Of a stretch of DNA of 64,000 nucleotides, positions 1 to 9,253 are shown piece by piece. A model generated the notes under the pieces. It was given only the letters and a program-made list of their open reading frames with translations, made no database searches and was not told the origin of the DNA. Source of the stretch: Bacteroidaceae bacterium. GTDB lineage: Bacteria; Bacteroidota; Bacteroidia; Bacteroidales; Bacteroidaceae. The stretch's first letter is position 1. Each line of letters opens with the position of its first letter. The position numbers and the translations under genes are program-made. Location: the NCBI GenBank assembly GCA_017615125.1, contig JAGAAS010000068.1, forward strand, positions 1 through 64,000, given 5' to 3'.

Positions 1-23
1 ACCAACCCACGAAGTCAAAGAAA
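1..23. repeat. Right end of CAACGCGTTG-type repeat element (truncated by window edge)
   Basis: Positions 3-23 are identical to 29683-29703, the right-hand boundary of the palindrome-array element at 29629-29703. The shared part ends CGAAGTCAAAGAAA, and the same boundary occurs at 57647-57660. The palindromic cores of this copy would lie before the window starts. Confidence 0.6.
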
Positions 24-86
24 AAATCTGCAAGAAGAAAAAACCTTTCACTTTATTCTTCGCCCGGCTTGCACTCCCTTAACCTG

Positions 87-166
87 CGGTTTTTGATACT
101 TTCGCTCGAAATTGAAAAGAAAAACAAGTTTTCCTTTTGTATTTCGCTCACTTAATCGTACCTTAG
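87..166 (+). repeat. Stem-loop promoter repeat, copy i
   Basis: Read on the minus strand, this stretch matches the 84-bp units at 9223-9480 and 29354-29542. It begins AAGGTACGATTAAGTGAG, has an A/T-rich inner stem, and closes with CGAGCGAAAGTATC. It lies in the 225-bp leader of the alpha-galactosidase gene, in the opposite orientation to the other copies, so that its promoter boxes face that gene. Confidence 0.65.
136..166 (+). promoter_or_regulatory. Probable promoter of the GH27 gene inside the repeat
   Basis: TTTG at 136-139, a 19-nt spacer, then TACCTTAG at 159-166. This is a near match to the Bacteroidota TTTG/TAnnTTTG consensus; the -7 box ends TTAG instead of TTTG. It would leave a leader of roughly 55 nt before the ATG at 226. 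The same spacing is found in the copies at 9223 and 29438. Confidence 0.5.
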
Positions 167-225
167 ACGCCAGATTGTGATTTCTACCTTTTTTATTTTA
201 TAAATGCCTTAAAAATCAATTCTCA

Positions 226-2448
226 ATGAAAAAGACATTGCTACTTCTTCTCTTGCTGGCGACGTCGCTGACGTATGCCGGCGCACAGACAATCACGGAA
301 CGCAAGGCCGCCTTCCACAAGGGCGACAACGCAGAGTGGAGCAAACCCGCCTTTGACGACTCGAGCTGGCAGACACTCGACGTGTCGCGCAACTGGGACG
401 ACCAGGGGCTGGAGATTAACAACGGCTTCGGCTGGTACCGCGTCCACATCACCATTCCCCGCTCGCTCGTCGACAAGGCCGAGCAGAAGGAAACCATCCT
501 CTTCGACCTACCCAAGATGGACGATGCAGGCGAAATCTTCCTCAACGGACAGCTCATCGGCAAGACGGGAGGCCTTCCCGGTGACAAGGGGGGCTACCGC
601 TCTGCTTGGAGCGCGCCGCAGAGCTATGCGCTGAAAGTGAACGAAGCTCCCATCAAATGGGATGCCGACAACGTCATCGCCTTCCGCGTGTTCAACGGCG
701 GTGAACCGGGAGGACTCTTCGACCGCCCTGTTACCATCCACATGCCGCATCGCACCGACGGGCTCTCGTTTGCTTTCAGCGAGCAGAGAGGCAAGAAAGA
801 CCTCTGCAACGTGACACTTGCCAACAGCTACCCCGTGACTCAGAAAGGCAAGGTAACCGTTACCGTCACCGACCCTGAGACAGGCGCCACGCTCAACTCG
901 ACAAAGAAGAGCGTCAGCCTGAAAAAGGGCAAGACGCTGGCTGTGCCCGTCGCCTACGACAGAGGAAGGATGAACGCCGTCAACGTAGTGTATACCGACG
1001 ATGCCTCAGGGCTGGAGCTCACCAAGTCCTACATCCCGAAGTACATCCTCACCCCCGCAGCGCCCTTGTCGCCCCGCTTCAACAACACACCTGTGTATGG
1101 CGTGCGCCCGGGCTCTCCCGTCATCTACCGCTTCCCCGTGAGCGGTGAGAAACCTATCCGCTTCTCCTCCAACGACCTTCCCGAGGGACTCACCCTTAAC
1201 GCCGACAACGGCGCCCTTCTCGGACAGATAGAGAAGCGAGGCGACTACTCGTTTACCGTAACCGCCGAGAACGCACACGGCAAGGCCTCGCAGACCTTCA
1301 CGCTGAAGGTGGGCAGCCAGATTGCCCTCACGCCCCCGATGGGCTGGAACAGCTGGAACTGCTGGGGACTCTCCGTATCGCAGGAGCGCGTAATGTCATC
1401 GGCAACAGCCCTCATCGACAAGGGCTTAGCCGACTACGGTTACTGCTATATCAACGTGGACGACGCGTGGGAGGCCCCCGAGCGCAATGCTGACGGAACC
1501 ATCGCCGTGAACGAGAAATTCCCCGATATGAAGGGACTGGGCGACTGGCTGCACAGCAACGGACTCAAGTTTGGTATCTATTCTTCGCCCGGCGACTACA
1601 CTTGCGGAGGCTATCTGGGCTCTATCGACCACGAGAAGCAGGATGCCGAGAGCTACAACAGCTGGGGCGTCGACTATCTGAAGTATGACTGGTGCGGCTA
1701 CGGACGTGAATTCAATAAGGAGAAGGAAAAGAACACGGCAGCCTACGTGCGCCCCTACCTTCTTATGGAAAAATACCTGCGCGAGCAGCCTCGCGACATC
1801 TTCTACAGCCTCTGCCAGTATGGTATGGCTAACGTGTGGGAGTGGGGCGAGTTCGTTGACGCCAATTCTTGGCGCACCACAGGCGATATTACCGACACGT
1901 GGGCTTCGATGTACAACATCGGCTTCGTTCGACAGGCAAAGCTCTATCCCTACGCAAAGCCCGGACGTTGGAACGACCCCGACATGCTCATCGTGGGCAA
2001 GGTGGGCTGGAGCAGCAACCTGCGCGACAGCCGCTTGACTCCTGACGAGCAGTACACGCACATCACCCTGTGGACCATCCTTGCTGCCAACATGCTCATC
2101 GGCTGCGACATCTCACAGATTGACGACTTCACCATCGGCCTTCTTTGCAACAACGAGGTGAACGCCGTGCATCAGGACATCCTGGGCAAGCAGGGCAAGC
2201 CCGTCGTTGTCGACGGCGACTTGCAGATCTGGGAGCGTGAGCTGTCGGACGGCTCCTTCGCTCTGGGCATTTTCAACCTCAGCAGCGAGAACCAGACCAT
2301 CGATTTCGGCAAGTACGTTGCCCAGCTGGGACACGGAAAACTGAACGCTCTGCGTGACTTGTGGCGTCAGCAGGACATCCCCACAAGCGAACTTTCCTAC
2401 TTCATTCCCACGCACGGTGTGAAGTACGTGAAGGCTTCATTCAAGTAA
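226..2448 (+). CDS. Secreted alpha-galactosidase, GH27, with N-terminal jelly-roll and Ig-like domains
   Basis: Predicted to hydrolyse terminal alpha-galactosides outside the cytoplasm. A signal peptide (residues 1-20, poly-Leu core ending YAGA) is followed by a galactose-binding-like jelly roll of the GH2 N-domain type (about 25-175). An He_PIG/cadherin-like Ig domain follows (about 285-365; LPEGLTLNADNGALLG). The GH27 barrel starts with TPPMGWNSWNCWG near residue 370. The expected nucleophile is Asp488 in YLKYDWCGYG and the acid/base is Asp554 in SWRTTGDITD. At 740 aa it is longer than single-domain GH27 enzymes because of the two added modules, an arrangement seen in Bacteroidota. It stands alone, with its own promoter repeat and terminator; no SusC/D pair is adjacent. 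An alpha-N-acetylgalactosaminidase activity cannot be excluded by eye. Confidence 0.9.
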   Translation: MKKTLLLLLLLATSLTYAGAQTITERKAAFHKGDNAEWSKPAFDDSSWQTLDVSRNWDDQGLEINNGFGWYRVHITIPRSLVDKAEQKETILFDLPKMDDAGEIFLNGQLIGKTGGLPGDKGGYRSAWSAPQSYALKVNEAPIKWDADNVIAFRVFNGGEPGGLFDRPVTIHMPHRTDGLSFAFSEQRGKKDLCNVTLANSYPVTQKGKVTVTVTDPETGATLNSTKKSVSLKKGKTLAVPVAYDRGRMNAVNVVYTDDASGLELTKSYIPKYILTPAAPLSPRFNNTPVYGVRPGSPVIYRFPVSGEKPIRFSSNDLPEGLTLNADNGALLGQIEKRGDYSFTVTAENAHGKASQTFTLKVGSQIALTPPMGWNSWNCWGLSVSQERVMSSATALIDKGLADYGYCYINVDDAWEAPERNADGTIAVNEKFPDMKGLGDWLHSNGLKFGIYSSPGDYTCGGYLGSIDHEKQDAESYNSWGVDYLKYDWCGYGREFNKEKEKNTAAYVRPYLLMEKYLREQPRDIFYSLCQYGMANVWEWGEFVDANSWRTTGDITDTWASMYNIGFVRQAKLYPYAKPGRWNDPDMLIVGKVGWSSNLRDSRLTPDEQYTHITLWTILAANMLIGCDISQIDDFTIGLLCNNEVNAVHQDILGKQGKPVVVDGDLQIWERELSDGSFALGIFNLSSENQTIDFGKYVAQLGHGKLNALRDLWRQQDIPTSELSYFIPTHGVKYVKASFK

Positions 2449-2474
2449 CAGGAGCCACAAAAGACAAATTGAAA

Positions 2475-2520
2475 GAAGCTGACCGGACGCTTTGTTCGGT
2501 CAGCTTCCTCTTTTTGTTTT
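2475..2520 (+). terminator. Rho-independent terminator after the GH27 gene
   Basis: Perfect 11-bp stem GAAGCTGACCG (2475-2485) with CGGTCAGCTTC (2497-2507), followed by CTCTTTTTG and further T runs. It starts 27 bp after the stop codon. Confidence 0.85.
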
Positions 2521-2572
2521 TTCTTTCTTCAAAAAAATTTTCCCTTGAGCATATTTAGCTATACTCTTCCTC

Positions 2573-2642
2573 AGTCGCGACTCAGCATAACTTATGCAAG
2601 CTCAGTTCTGCCTTCGCTGCTCCATCGGTTCTTCATACGGCG
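2573..2642. repeat. Small palindromes and a CATACGGCG motif between convergent genes
   Basis: AGTCGCGACT (2573-2582) is a perfect 10-bp palindrome and is followed directly by GCATAACTTATGC (2585-2597). CTTCATACGGCG at 2631-2642 matches the motif found at 36479, 36500, 51184 and 54933. No gene is visible in this gap. Confidence 0.45.
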
Positions 2643-2680
2643 CGCTCGAGAAGGGAAAATCCGCGCTGAAGAAAGAATTA

Positions 2681-3892
2681 TTATCTGTCGGGAATGAAGC
2701 CGTCTTTTTCCGTCAGGCATCCGATGACCCTCACTTGGGCATTAGGATTTTTGATAGTGATAGGGTCGGCTGCAGCATAACCCTGCATACGGGCACCAAT
2801 GATGGATACCGTGAGGGGCTGATCTCCCTGCACGCAGATGTAATCGTAGCTCTCCCCTTTGTTGGTAAGAGCACCGTTGCCCCCAGAGAAACTTTCCACA
2901 TTAGTCAGCGCGGTGTGTCCGACACCTTCTATCACGATGGGATGAATGTCTTCGAGCCGCTCGCCGGTATTGGCAATAATGCTTCCTTGCGAAATCTGCC
3001 AATTGCGATTCTTCGTATTAGACCCTTTCTTGTAGATTCCTATGGAAACGCAGTCGAGGTTGAAATTAGTAAGCTGCCCGTAGGTCTCATCTCCCAAATA
3101 AACGCCCCCATATACTCCGAAGGTGAAGACATCCATCATCTGGGCATTGTCGGTATGGTCAATCCAATAAGTAAAAGTCTTCCGACGTACTACGCTGTCT
3201 ATCACCTCACAGCTGAACGAACGGCCAAACTCGCGCATGTTGGCAGGATTTACGTGACAATGAAGGATACGGGGGATATCGTAACACTTATCGATAGCGA
3301 TGAACTGCCCGCTCAAGGGATAGCCGTAGCAGTGCTCAAACAGAATCTGTTCACAGATATTATTCCCTGCACGAAAATCCATTGCCATATATTCGCCATA
3401 AAAGGTGAGATAGGAAAGCGTCACTCCCTCCACTGTCTGATTAGCCATTCGGATGGTAGGCTTGTAGGCAATAATCTTATTGGCATCGGTGTGGGACTGC
3501 TCGGGATACCAGAACTGGATACCTCGAATCTGCGTAGCAGACTCCACCGTGATGAAAGCGTGCAAAGTGTCTGTTATCACAAAGAGCGAGCCGACTGGAT
3601 GCTTCCTGTCTGCGCTGGCTGTTCCCCTTCCCGTGGGGCCGTGAGCACCCACCAAAGACACATTCCTCTTCAACACCAAGCCCGTAGCAACCGGATAGCC
3701 CTCTTCGCAAGGAGTCACATAAAGCGCACCCCCATGATTAGACATCTCGTCGATGGCTTTCTGAAGACATTCGCGGTTCTTCTCCGGAGTGTTAGTAGGG
3801 AGAACCCCATATTCTTGAATTGAATTCATCCCCTGAGCTCTGCACAGAACAACGCACAGGAAAAGTAGGACGAAAAGAAAGCTACGCTTCAT
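2681..3892 (-). CDS. Secreted right-handed beta-helix (pectate-lyase-superfamily) protein
   Basis: The start at 3892 gives MKRSFLFVLLFLCVVLCRAQG, a good signal peptide, with a GAGGGAGCGGGG-like purine stretch just upstream. A GTG at 3919 would add nine residues and overlap the upstream stop. The mature N terminus (IQEYGVLPTNTPEKNRECLQKAID) has the form of the GH28-related pectate-lyase domain (PF12708 type), and the later turns (LSYLTFYGEYMAMDF, VIEGVGHTALTNVESF) suit a beta helix. The substrate is unknown and I see no assured catalytic residues. It is the last gene of the minus-strand cluster after the dehydrogenase E1 gene (23 nt downstream), an odd functional pairing. Confidence 0.7.
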   Translation of the reverse strand: MKRSFLFVLLFLCVVLCRAQGMNSIQEYGVLPTNTPEKNRECLQKAIDEMSNHGGALYVTPCEEGYPVATGLVLKRNVSLVGAHGPTGRGTASADRKHPVGSLFVITDTLHAFITVESATQIRGIQFWYPEQSHTDANKIIAYKPTIRMANQTVEGVTLSYLTFYGEYMAMDFRAGNNICEQILFEHCYGYPLSGQFIAIDKCYDIPRILHCHVNPANMREFGRSFSCEVIDSVVRRKTFTYWIDHTDNAQMMDVFTFGVYGGVYLGDETYGQLTNFNLDCVSIGIYKKGSNTKNRNWQISQGSIIANTGERLEDIHPIVIEGVGHTALTNVESFSGGNGALTNKGESYDYICVQGDQPLTVSIIGARMQGYAAADPITIKNPNAQVRVIGCLTEKDGFIPDR

Positions 3893-3915
3893 GGCTACCC
3901 CGCTCCCTCTCAATG

Positions 3916-6393
3916 TCACACACCCTTTTTTGCGCGAAGTATCTGCTGTGCTGACGTCAGGTTAGTAGAGGGAGTGTAATCCTTCAGGGGAATCATCTTC
4001 TCGTTAATAGCATCAAGGAACCAGCTCGGCTGCGGGAAAAAGGCTTCCTCAAGCTCGTGACAAGGAGTAATCCAGTTGCGACTGCCAAGAACAACAGGAG
4101 CAGCATCGAGGTAATCGAAGCAAAGATCCGTAATGTTAGCTGCTAAGTCGTTGAGGAACGAGCCACGTGCCGTAGCATCGCCGGCAATGATGATACGCCC
4201 CGTTTTCTTCACGCTCTCAATCACTTTCTCATAGTTGAAAGGCACCATCGAGCGGGCGTCAATAACCTCTGCCTCAAGACCATATTTCTCCTTCAGTTCA
4301 TCGGCAGCTTTCAGCGCACGATAAAGTGTAGCGCCTATCGTGAGGAAAGTGACGTCCTTACCCTTGCGCTTCACGTCTGGCTCGCCAATGGGAATCTCGT
4401 AGTACTCCTTCGGCACTCCACCCTCGTGGAACTCCTCGCCCTTGTCGTAGATACGCTGGCTCTCAAAGAAGATGACAGGATCGGTTCCCTGCAATGCGCT
4501 TGCCATAAGTCCTTTTGCATCGTAGGGGGTAACAGGGAAGACAACCTTCAGCCCAGGGATATGAGTGCAGAGCGACGTCCAGTCCTGTGAATGCTGAGCA
4601 CCATACTTGGAACCTACACTTACGCGTACGACAACAGGCATCTTCAGAATGTTCCCGCTCATTGCCTGCCACTTGGGAAGCTGATTGAAAATTTCGTCTC
4701 CACAACAGCCCAGGAAGTCGCAGTACATGATTTCAGGAATAACCCTTCCGCCACACATTGCGTAGCCGATAGCTGTGCCGATAATGGCAGCCTCAGCGAT
4801 GGGCGCGTTGAACAAGCGATGTGGAGGCAGTGCCTCTGTGAGCCCGCGATACACGGCAAAAGCTCCTCCCCACTCGCGGTTTTCCTCGCCATAGGCTACT
4901 AGGCTTGCATCCTTGTAGAAACGATCGATGATACTCTCAAAGATGCCGTCGCGGATATTAAACGTCTTCATTTTGCTCACAGGCTTCCCTTCTTTATCAA
5001 GATAGAAGCGCTCCTTGCCGGCTATCTGCTTCACACGCGGATTCTCCTCCATCGGATGGTTCACCTCAGGCTTAGCATCGCTCAGGCTGTCGATACTTTG
5101 GTTAGAGAACATCATGTCGCCCAACTGCTCGCTGTTCTTTACGAGATCCATGCGCGGCGAAAGCGTATCGTCAATAGCAAGTTTATACATCTCGAAGATA
5201 TTATCGCGCATCTGCTGCTTAATGTCGTCCAGCTCCTGCTGAGTTGCTACGCCAGCATCTATTAACTTCTTCCCAAAGGCAACGATGCAATCTTCCGCCA
5301 TCCAAGCTTCCAGTTCTTCCTTTGTGCGATAAGAGCCTTGGTCAGAGGGAGAATGTCCGCTATAGCGGTACGTAACGACATCAAGCAAGCATGGGCCTTC
5401 CTTACGTTCAAGAGCTGCTTTCTTGCGGCGGAATGCATCGATGACGGCAAGAGGATCGTAGCCGTCAACACGCTCAGCCTGCATAGCATCAGGACGGAAT
5501 CCTGCGCCGATGCGTGCTGCGAAGTCATAGCCCATTGTCTCGCCACGCGTCTGTCCTCCCATTGCGTATTGGTTGTCCATCACATTGAAGAGAATAGGAA
5601 GACCTCCCTTCATGTCACCTTCCCACATCATGCGGAACTGATCCATCGAAGCGAACGTCATTCCTTCCATCACAGGCCCGCGAGCCAGCGCGCCATCACC
5701 GATGTTGCACACCACGATGCCGGGCTTGCGATTGACACGCTTGTAGAGCGATGCCCCCACGGAAATACTACCCGAGCCACCAACGATAGCGTTATTCGGG
5801 AATATTCCAAAGGGAATAAAGAACGTGTGCATGGAACCTCCCAAGCCCTTATTGAAGCCTGTCTCGCGAGCAAAAATCTCAGCAATAGCGCCATAGAGAA
5901 GGAAGCAAATACCTAAGTCTTTAGTGTTGCCGCCCTTGAAGCCCTTCTTTGCCACGTTGAGCGTAGCACCGCCCCAGAAATCCTCCATCACCTTTGTGAG
6001 TTCCTCGTCAGACAGAATCTCAATGGATCGAAGGCCTTTGGCAAGGATTTCCCCGTGACTACGATGACTGCCAAAAATATAGTCATCGGTAGTCAGCGTG
6101 TATGCCATTCCCACAGCAGCAGCCTCCTGCCCCGCACTCAGATGAGCAGGGCCTGGGTTGTTGTATGCAACTCCGTTGTATCCGCCTGTTGTCTTCACAA
6201 GATTGAGCATTGTCTCAAACTCGCGGATGGTGAACATATCACGATAGATGTGAAGCAAATCCTCGCGGGTGAAGTTCCCCTCTTTCAGCTCATCCTGAAC
6301 AGATTTGCTATACTGCATTACAGGGATGGTAGGGAGCTTTATTTCTCCCTTCCTTCTGATCTCTTTCGGATCGATGTATATCGATTTTGGCAT
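3916..6393 (-). CDS. 2-oxoacid dehydrogenase E1, fused alpha and beta subunits
   Basis: Thiamine-diphosphate-dependent decarboxylating component of a pyruvate or branched-chain 2-oxoacid dehydrogenase complex in the cytoplasm. The E1-alpha half (about residues 45-440) has the TPP-binding signature starting GDGALARG near residue 233 and closing with NVMDNQYAMGG. The E1-beta half (about 485-815) has transketolase-like regions such as GGAFAVYRGLTEALP and FNAPIAEAAIIGTAIGYAM. At 825 aa it equals alpha plus beta, a fusion common in Bacteroidota. It follows the E3 and E2 genes in one minus-strand operon (31-nt gap to E3). The acid oxidised cannot be fixed from sequence alone. Confidence 0.9.
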   Translation of the reverse strand: MPKSIYIDPKEIRRKGEIKLPTIPVMQYSKSVQDELKEGNFTREDLLHIYRDMFTIREFETMLNLVKTTGGYNGVAYNNPGPAHLSAGQEAAAVGMAYTLTTDDYIFGSHRSHGEILAKGLRSIEILSDEELTKVMEDFWGGATLNVAKKGFKGGNTKDLGICFLLYGAIAEIFARETGFNKGLGGSMHTFFIPFGIFPNNAIVGGSGSISVGASLYKRVNRKPGIVVCNIGDGALARGPVMEGMTFASMDQFRMMWEGDMKGGLPILFNVMDNQYAMGGQTRGETMGYDFAARIGAGFRPDAMQAERVDGYDPLAVIDAFRRKKAALERKEGPCLLDVVTYRYSGHSPSDQGSYRTKEELEAWMAEDCIVAFGKKLIDAGVATQQELDDIKQQMRDNIFEMYKLAIDDTLSPRMDLVKNSEQLGDMMFSNQSIDSLSDAKPEVNHPMEENPRVKQIAGKERFYLDKEGKPVSKMKTFNIRDGIFESIIDRFYKDASLVAYGEENREWGGAFAVYRGLTEALPPHRLFNAPIAEAAIIGTAIGYAMCGGRVIPEIMYCDFLGCCGDEIFNQLPKWQAMSGNILKMPVVVRVSVGSKYGAQHSQDWTSLCTHIPGLKVVFPVTPYDAKGLMASALQGTDPVIFFESQRIYDKGEEFHEGGVPKEYYEIPIGEPDVKRKGKDVTFLTIGATLYRALKAADELKEKYGLEAEVIDARSMVPFNYEKVIESVKKTGRIIIAGDATARGSFLNDLAANITDLCFDYLDAAPVVLGSRNWITPCHELEEAFFPQPSWFLDAINEKMIPLKDYTPSTNLTSAQQILRAKKGV

Positions 6394-6424
6394 AATGGTT
6401 GATCTTTATATGTGTTTCTCTTCT

Positions 6425-7795
6425 TTATTGAATTGCAAAGACAGTTTCCTTTATGATTTCGCTTACCGTAGGATGGGGGAAGACAACTTCCTTGAGCTGT
6501 TCCACCGTCATCTCCTGCTCAATAGCTATGCACATGCTGTGGATGATTTCACTGCACGGATTGCCCAGCATGTGTACGCCCAGAACCTCGTGGTATTTAG
6601 CGCCAACGATTACCTTGCACACGCCCTCGCCTCCTTCATTCTCGGCGACGAACCGTCCAGCGTAGGCCATAGGTAACTTAACCACCTTGTAGTCGATGCC
6701 CTTTGCTTTGGCTTGCTCTTCGGTAAGCCCCACGCCAGCCACTTCGGGATTGGTATAAACCACTCCGGGAATAGCGTCGTAGCGCATATGGTCGGCACGT
6801 CCGAGAATATGATTCACAGCCACTTCGCCCTCGCGGCTTGCCGTATGAGCAAGAAGGGAAAAGCCTGTGACATCGCCGGCAGCATAGACGTTGGGCACGT
6901 TTGTGCGCATGTGCTCATCAACTTTAATGCCTCGCTCGGCAGCTACTCCCAGGTTCTCAAGCCCGAAGCCCTTGATATTGGCACGACGTCCTACGCTGAG
7001 CAGTATCTTGTTGCCTGCCACACGTTGTACGTTTCCTTCGGGATCTTCGTAGACGACTACGCCCATCTCTCCTTCCTTTTCAATACCCACAACTTTGCAG
7101 CGAAGGTTGAAGGAGATGCCTTTCTTGGTATATATGGAACGAAGCATAGCGCTTATCTCTCCGTCGAGTCCTCCAAGTATTTCCGGCAGCATTTCAACGA
7201 CAGTCACCTTGCTTCCCAGGCTATTGAAGAAGCTGGCAAACTCCATACCTATCACACCACCGCCAATGATGACGAGTTCCTCGGGACGTTCGCGCAAAGC
7301 AAGGATTTCGCGATTGGTGCAGATGATGTCTCCTGCTTCCTTCAGCCCGGGAATGGGCGGCACGCTGGCTTCCGAACCTGTGCAGATGAGCAAGTTACGT
7401 GCCTGGTAGCTTTCTTCTCCTGCCTTGATGGTGATGCCTTCTGCAGAGCGCCCTTCTATCACGGCTTCTGCGTTGACTACCGTCACCTTGTTTGCGCGCA
7501 TAGCAGCCTTCACACCTCCGACGAGCTTTTTAACAACTTTGTTCTTACGGTCCACAATCTTGCCGTAGTCGAAAGCTGCGTTCTCCACCGAGACGCCGTA
7601 CTTGGCTCCGTGCTGCGCATAGTCGTATACTTTGGCGCTATAAAGAAGAGTCTTGGTAGGGATACAACCTTCGTTGAGGCATACTCCTCCCAGCTCTCTC
7701 TTTTCGAACAACACTACCGACAGGCCCTCGGCCCCGGCCCTCTCTGCAGCAACGTATCCTCCAGGACCGCCGCCGATAATCGCTAAATCAAACAT
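6425..7795 (-). CDS. lpdA: Dihydrolipoyl dehydrogenase (E3)
   Basis: FAD-dependent oxidoreductase that reoxidises the dihydrolipoyl group of E2 using NAD. The N terminus has the dinucleotide motif IIGGGPGGYVAAERAG. The redox-active disulfide is Cys39/Cys44 in GGVCLNEGCIPTK. A second nucleotide motif, VIIGGGVIGMEFASFF, lies near residue 180, and AAGDVTG is near residue 310. The C-terminal dimerisation domain carries the active-site His in FPHPTVSE. The length of 456 aa is typical. It lies between E2 (30 nt upstream) and E1 (31 nt downstream), so it is the dedicated E3 of this complex. Confidence 0.95.
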   Translation of the reverse strand: MFDLAIIGGGPGGYVAAERAGAEGLSVVLFEKRELGGVCLNEGCIPTKTLLYSAKVYDYAQHGAKYGVSVENAAFDYGKIVDRKNKVVKKLVGGVKAAMRANKVTVVNAEAVIEGRSAEGITIKAGEESYQARNLLICTGSEASVPPIPGLKEAGDIICTNREILALRERPEELVIIGGGVIGMEFASFFNSLGSKVTVVEMLPEILGGLDGEISAMLRSIYTKKGISFNLRCKVVGIEKEGEMGVVVYEDPEGNVQRVAGNKILLSVGRRANIKGFGLENLGVAAERGIKVDEHMRTNVPNVYAAGDVTGFSLLAHTASREGEVAVNHILGRADHMRYDAIPGVVYTNPEVAGVGLTEEQAKAKGIDYKVVKLPMAYAGRFVAENEGGEGVCKVIVGAKYHEVLGVHMLGNPCSEIIHSMCIAIEQEMTVEQLKEVVFPHPTVSEIIKETVFAIQ

Positions 7796-7825
7796 GTTCT
7801 TATTTCGGTATTTAGGAAAAACTTA

Positions 7826-9166
7826 TTAGAAGTCAATATCTAGGTTCTCGATTTCAATTGCTATCTGCTTCACGAAGCGTGTGGCTTCACCGCCGTCAAG
7901 CGCCCGATGGTCATAGGTAAGGCTCAAGCCGATATAGGGAACAAACTCGTAAACGCCCTCTCCCGTATCCTTGGGACGGGGAACGATGGTGTTGACGCCG
8001 AGAATGGCGCTCTGCGGGAGGTTGATGATGGGGGTGAACATCTCTACTCCATAGTTACCCAGATTGCTCACGGTGAACGAGGCAGCTTCCGGCGAAAGCA
8101 GGTCGGGATTGATGCCGCCCTTCTTGCAGTCCTCCGCTACGGCCTTCAGCGCGTTGGAGAGCTGGACGATATCCATCTCGTCGGCATTCTTAACTGCCGG
8201 CACCATAAGTCCTCGTTCGGTGTCGACGGCGAGCCCCAGATGCACCTTTTTGAAGATACGCATAGCATCGCCCAAGCAGTGACTGTTGGCGTTGGGGAAC
8301 TTCTGCAGAGCTTTCACTACTGCAAAGCAAACCAGATCGTTGATAGTGACGTTGGCTCCCAGCCTTCCCTCCTCGTAGGCTTTCTTTGCCTTCTTGCGGA
8401 GAGCAAGCAGCCGACGCGCGTCAGCTCCCAGATGATGGGTTAGCTGGGCGCTGTTCTGCAGCGAGTTATACATCGAGCGGGCTATCAGCTTGCGCATGTT
8501 CGACATCTTGACAACTTCGAAGTCGCTTCCTTCGCCTGCCAGAGATGCTTGGCTCACGCTGGCTTCCCTCAAGTCGGCAGCTCGCACAGAGCCTGCCAGC
8601 CCGCTGCCCCACGAAGGAGCCTCGAGGCCTCCCTCAGCCATCATAGCCCGCGCCTTGCCTGTGAGCCTGCCTCCATTCGCGGCAGCCGCCAGGATGTCAC
8701 GCGCGATGATGCGTCCCTGAGGTCCTGAGCCTGCTACGTGCGATGTGTCGACGCCTTTCTCCTCGGCCAGTCGGCGTGCTCGGGGCGAAACGGGAGCTCC
8801 GGCAATCAGCGGGGCGGTAGCCAAGACTTCCTCACGGGCGGGCTTCTCTTCCTCAACGGCTGCTGGGGCTTCGGCTGACGCAACAGGCGCCACATCGGCC
8901 TGCGGAGCAAACTCCGCAAAGCTTTCGCCCGGCTCGCCTATCACCATCACATTCGTAAGGACGGGAATCTCGTCGCCGTCGTTGAAGAAGCAGGCGAGCA
9001 CGGTGCCTTCCACCTTCGCCTCTTCCTCAAAAGTAGCCTTGTCGGTCTCGTAGCTGAAGAGCACATCGCCCACAGCCACTTTGTCGCCCACCTTTTTCTT
9101 GAACTCGGTGACGATGCAACTCTCCACCGACTGCCCCTGCTTGGGCATGATTACAACGTTTGCCAT
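7826..9166 (-). CDS. Dihydrolipoamide acyltransferase (E2) of a 2-oxoacid dehydrogenase
   Basis: Core acyltransferase of the complex. There is one lipoyl domain (about 1-78) with the lipoylated Lys43 in YETDKATFEEE. An Ala/Glu-rich linker is followed by a peripheral-subunit-binding domain (about 125-160; VSPRARRLAEEKGVDTSHV, SGPQGRI). The catalytic domain ends with His420 and Asp424 in TYDHRALDGG. A second weak E3-binding-like segment (TGKARAMMAEGG) follows the first. It is the first gene of the operon and has a clear promoter in the repeat at 9223-9253. The acyl group handled (acetyl or branched chain) is not determined. Confidence 0.92.
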   Translation of the reverse strand: MANVVIMPKQGQSVESCIVTEFKKKVGDKVAVGDVLFSYETDKATFEEEAKVEGTVLACFFNDGDEIPVLTNVMVIGEPGESFAEFAPQADVAPVASAEAPAAVEEEKPAREEVLATAPLIAGAPVSPRARRLAEEKGVDTSHVAGSGPQGRIIARDILAAAANGGRLTGKARAMMAEGGLEAPSWGSGLAGSVRAADLREASVSQASLAGEGSDFEVVKMSNMRKLIARSMYNSLQNSAQLTHHLGADARRLLALRKKAKKAYEEGRLGANVTINDLVCFAVVKALQKFPNANSHCLGDAMRIFKKVHLGLAVDTERGLMVPAVKNADEMDIVQLSNALKAVAEDCKKGGINPDLLSPEAASFTVSNLGNYGVEMFTPIINLPQSAILGVNTIVPRPKDTGEGVYEFVPYIGLSLTYDHRALDGGEATRFVKQIAIEIENLDIDF

Positions 9167-9222
9167 ATTTCTCTTTTCTTGGGTTCAAAGTCTCCGCGCG
9201 CAAGGCTCGTCGACATTTCGTG

Positions 9223-9253
9223 CAAAGATACGATTTAGCGAGAGGAGAACAAA
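9223..9253 (-). promoter_or_regulatory. Promoter of the E2-E3-E1 operon
   Basis: On the minus strand TTTG (9253-9250), a 19-nt spacer, then TATCTTTG (9230-9223) match the Bacteroidota consensus exactly. The ATG lies 57 nt downstream. Both boxes are inside the stem-loop repeat unit. Confidence 0.8.

Noticed and set aside
2594..3823. A 409-codon plus-strand frame opposite the beta-helix gene
   Set aside because: The minus-strand frame has a signal peptide and family-like sequence; the plus frame has no recognisable motif and is a shadow.
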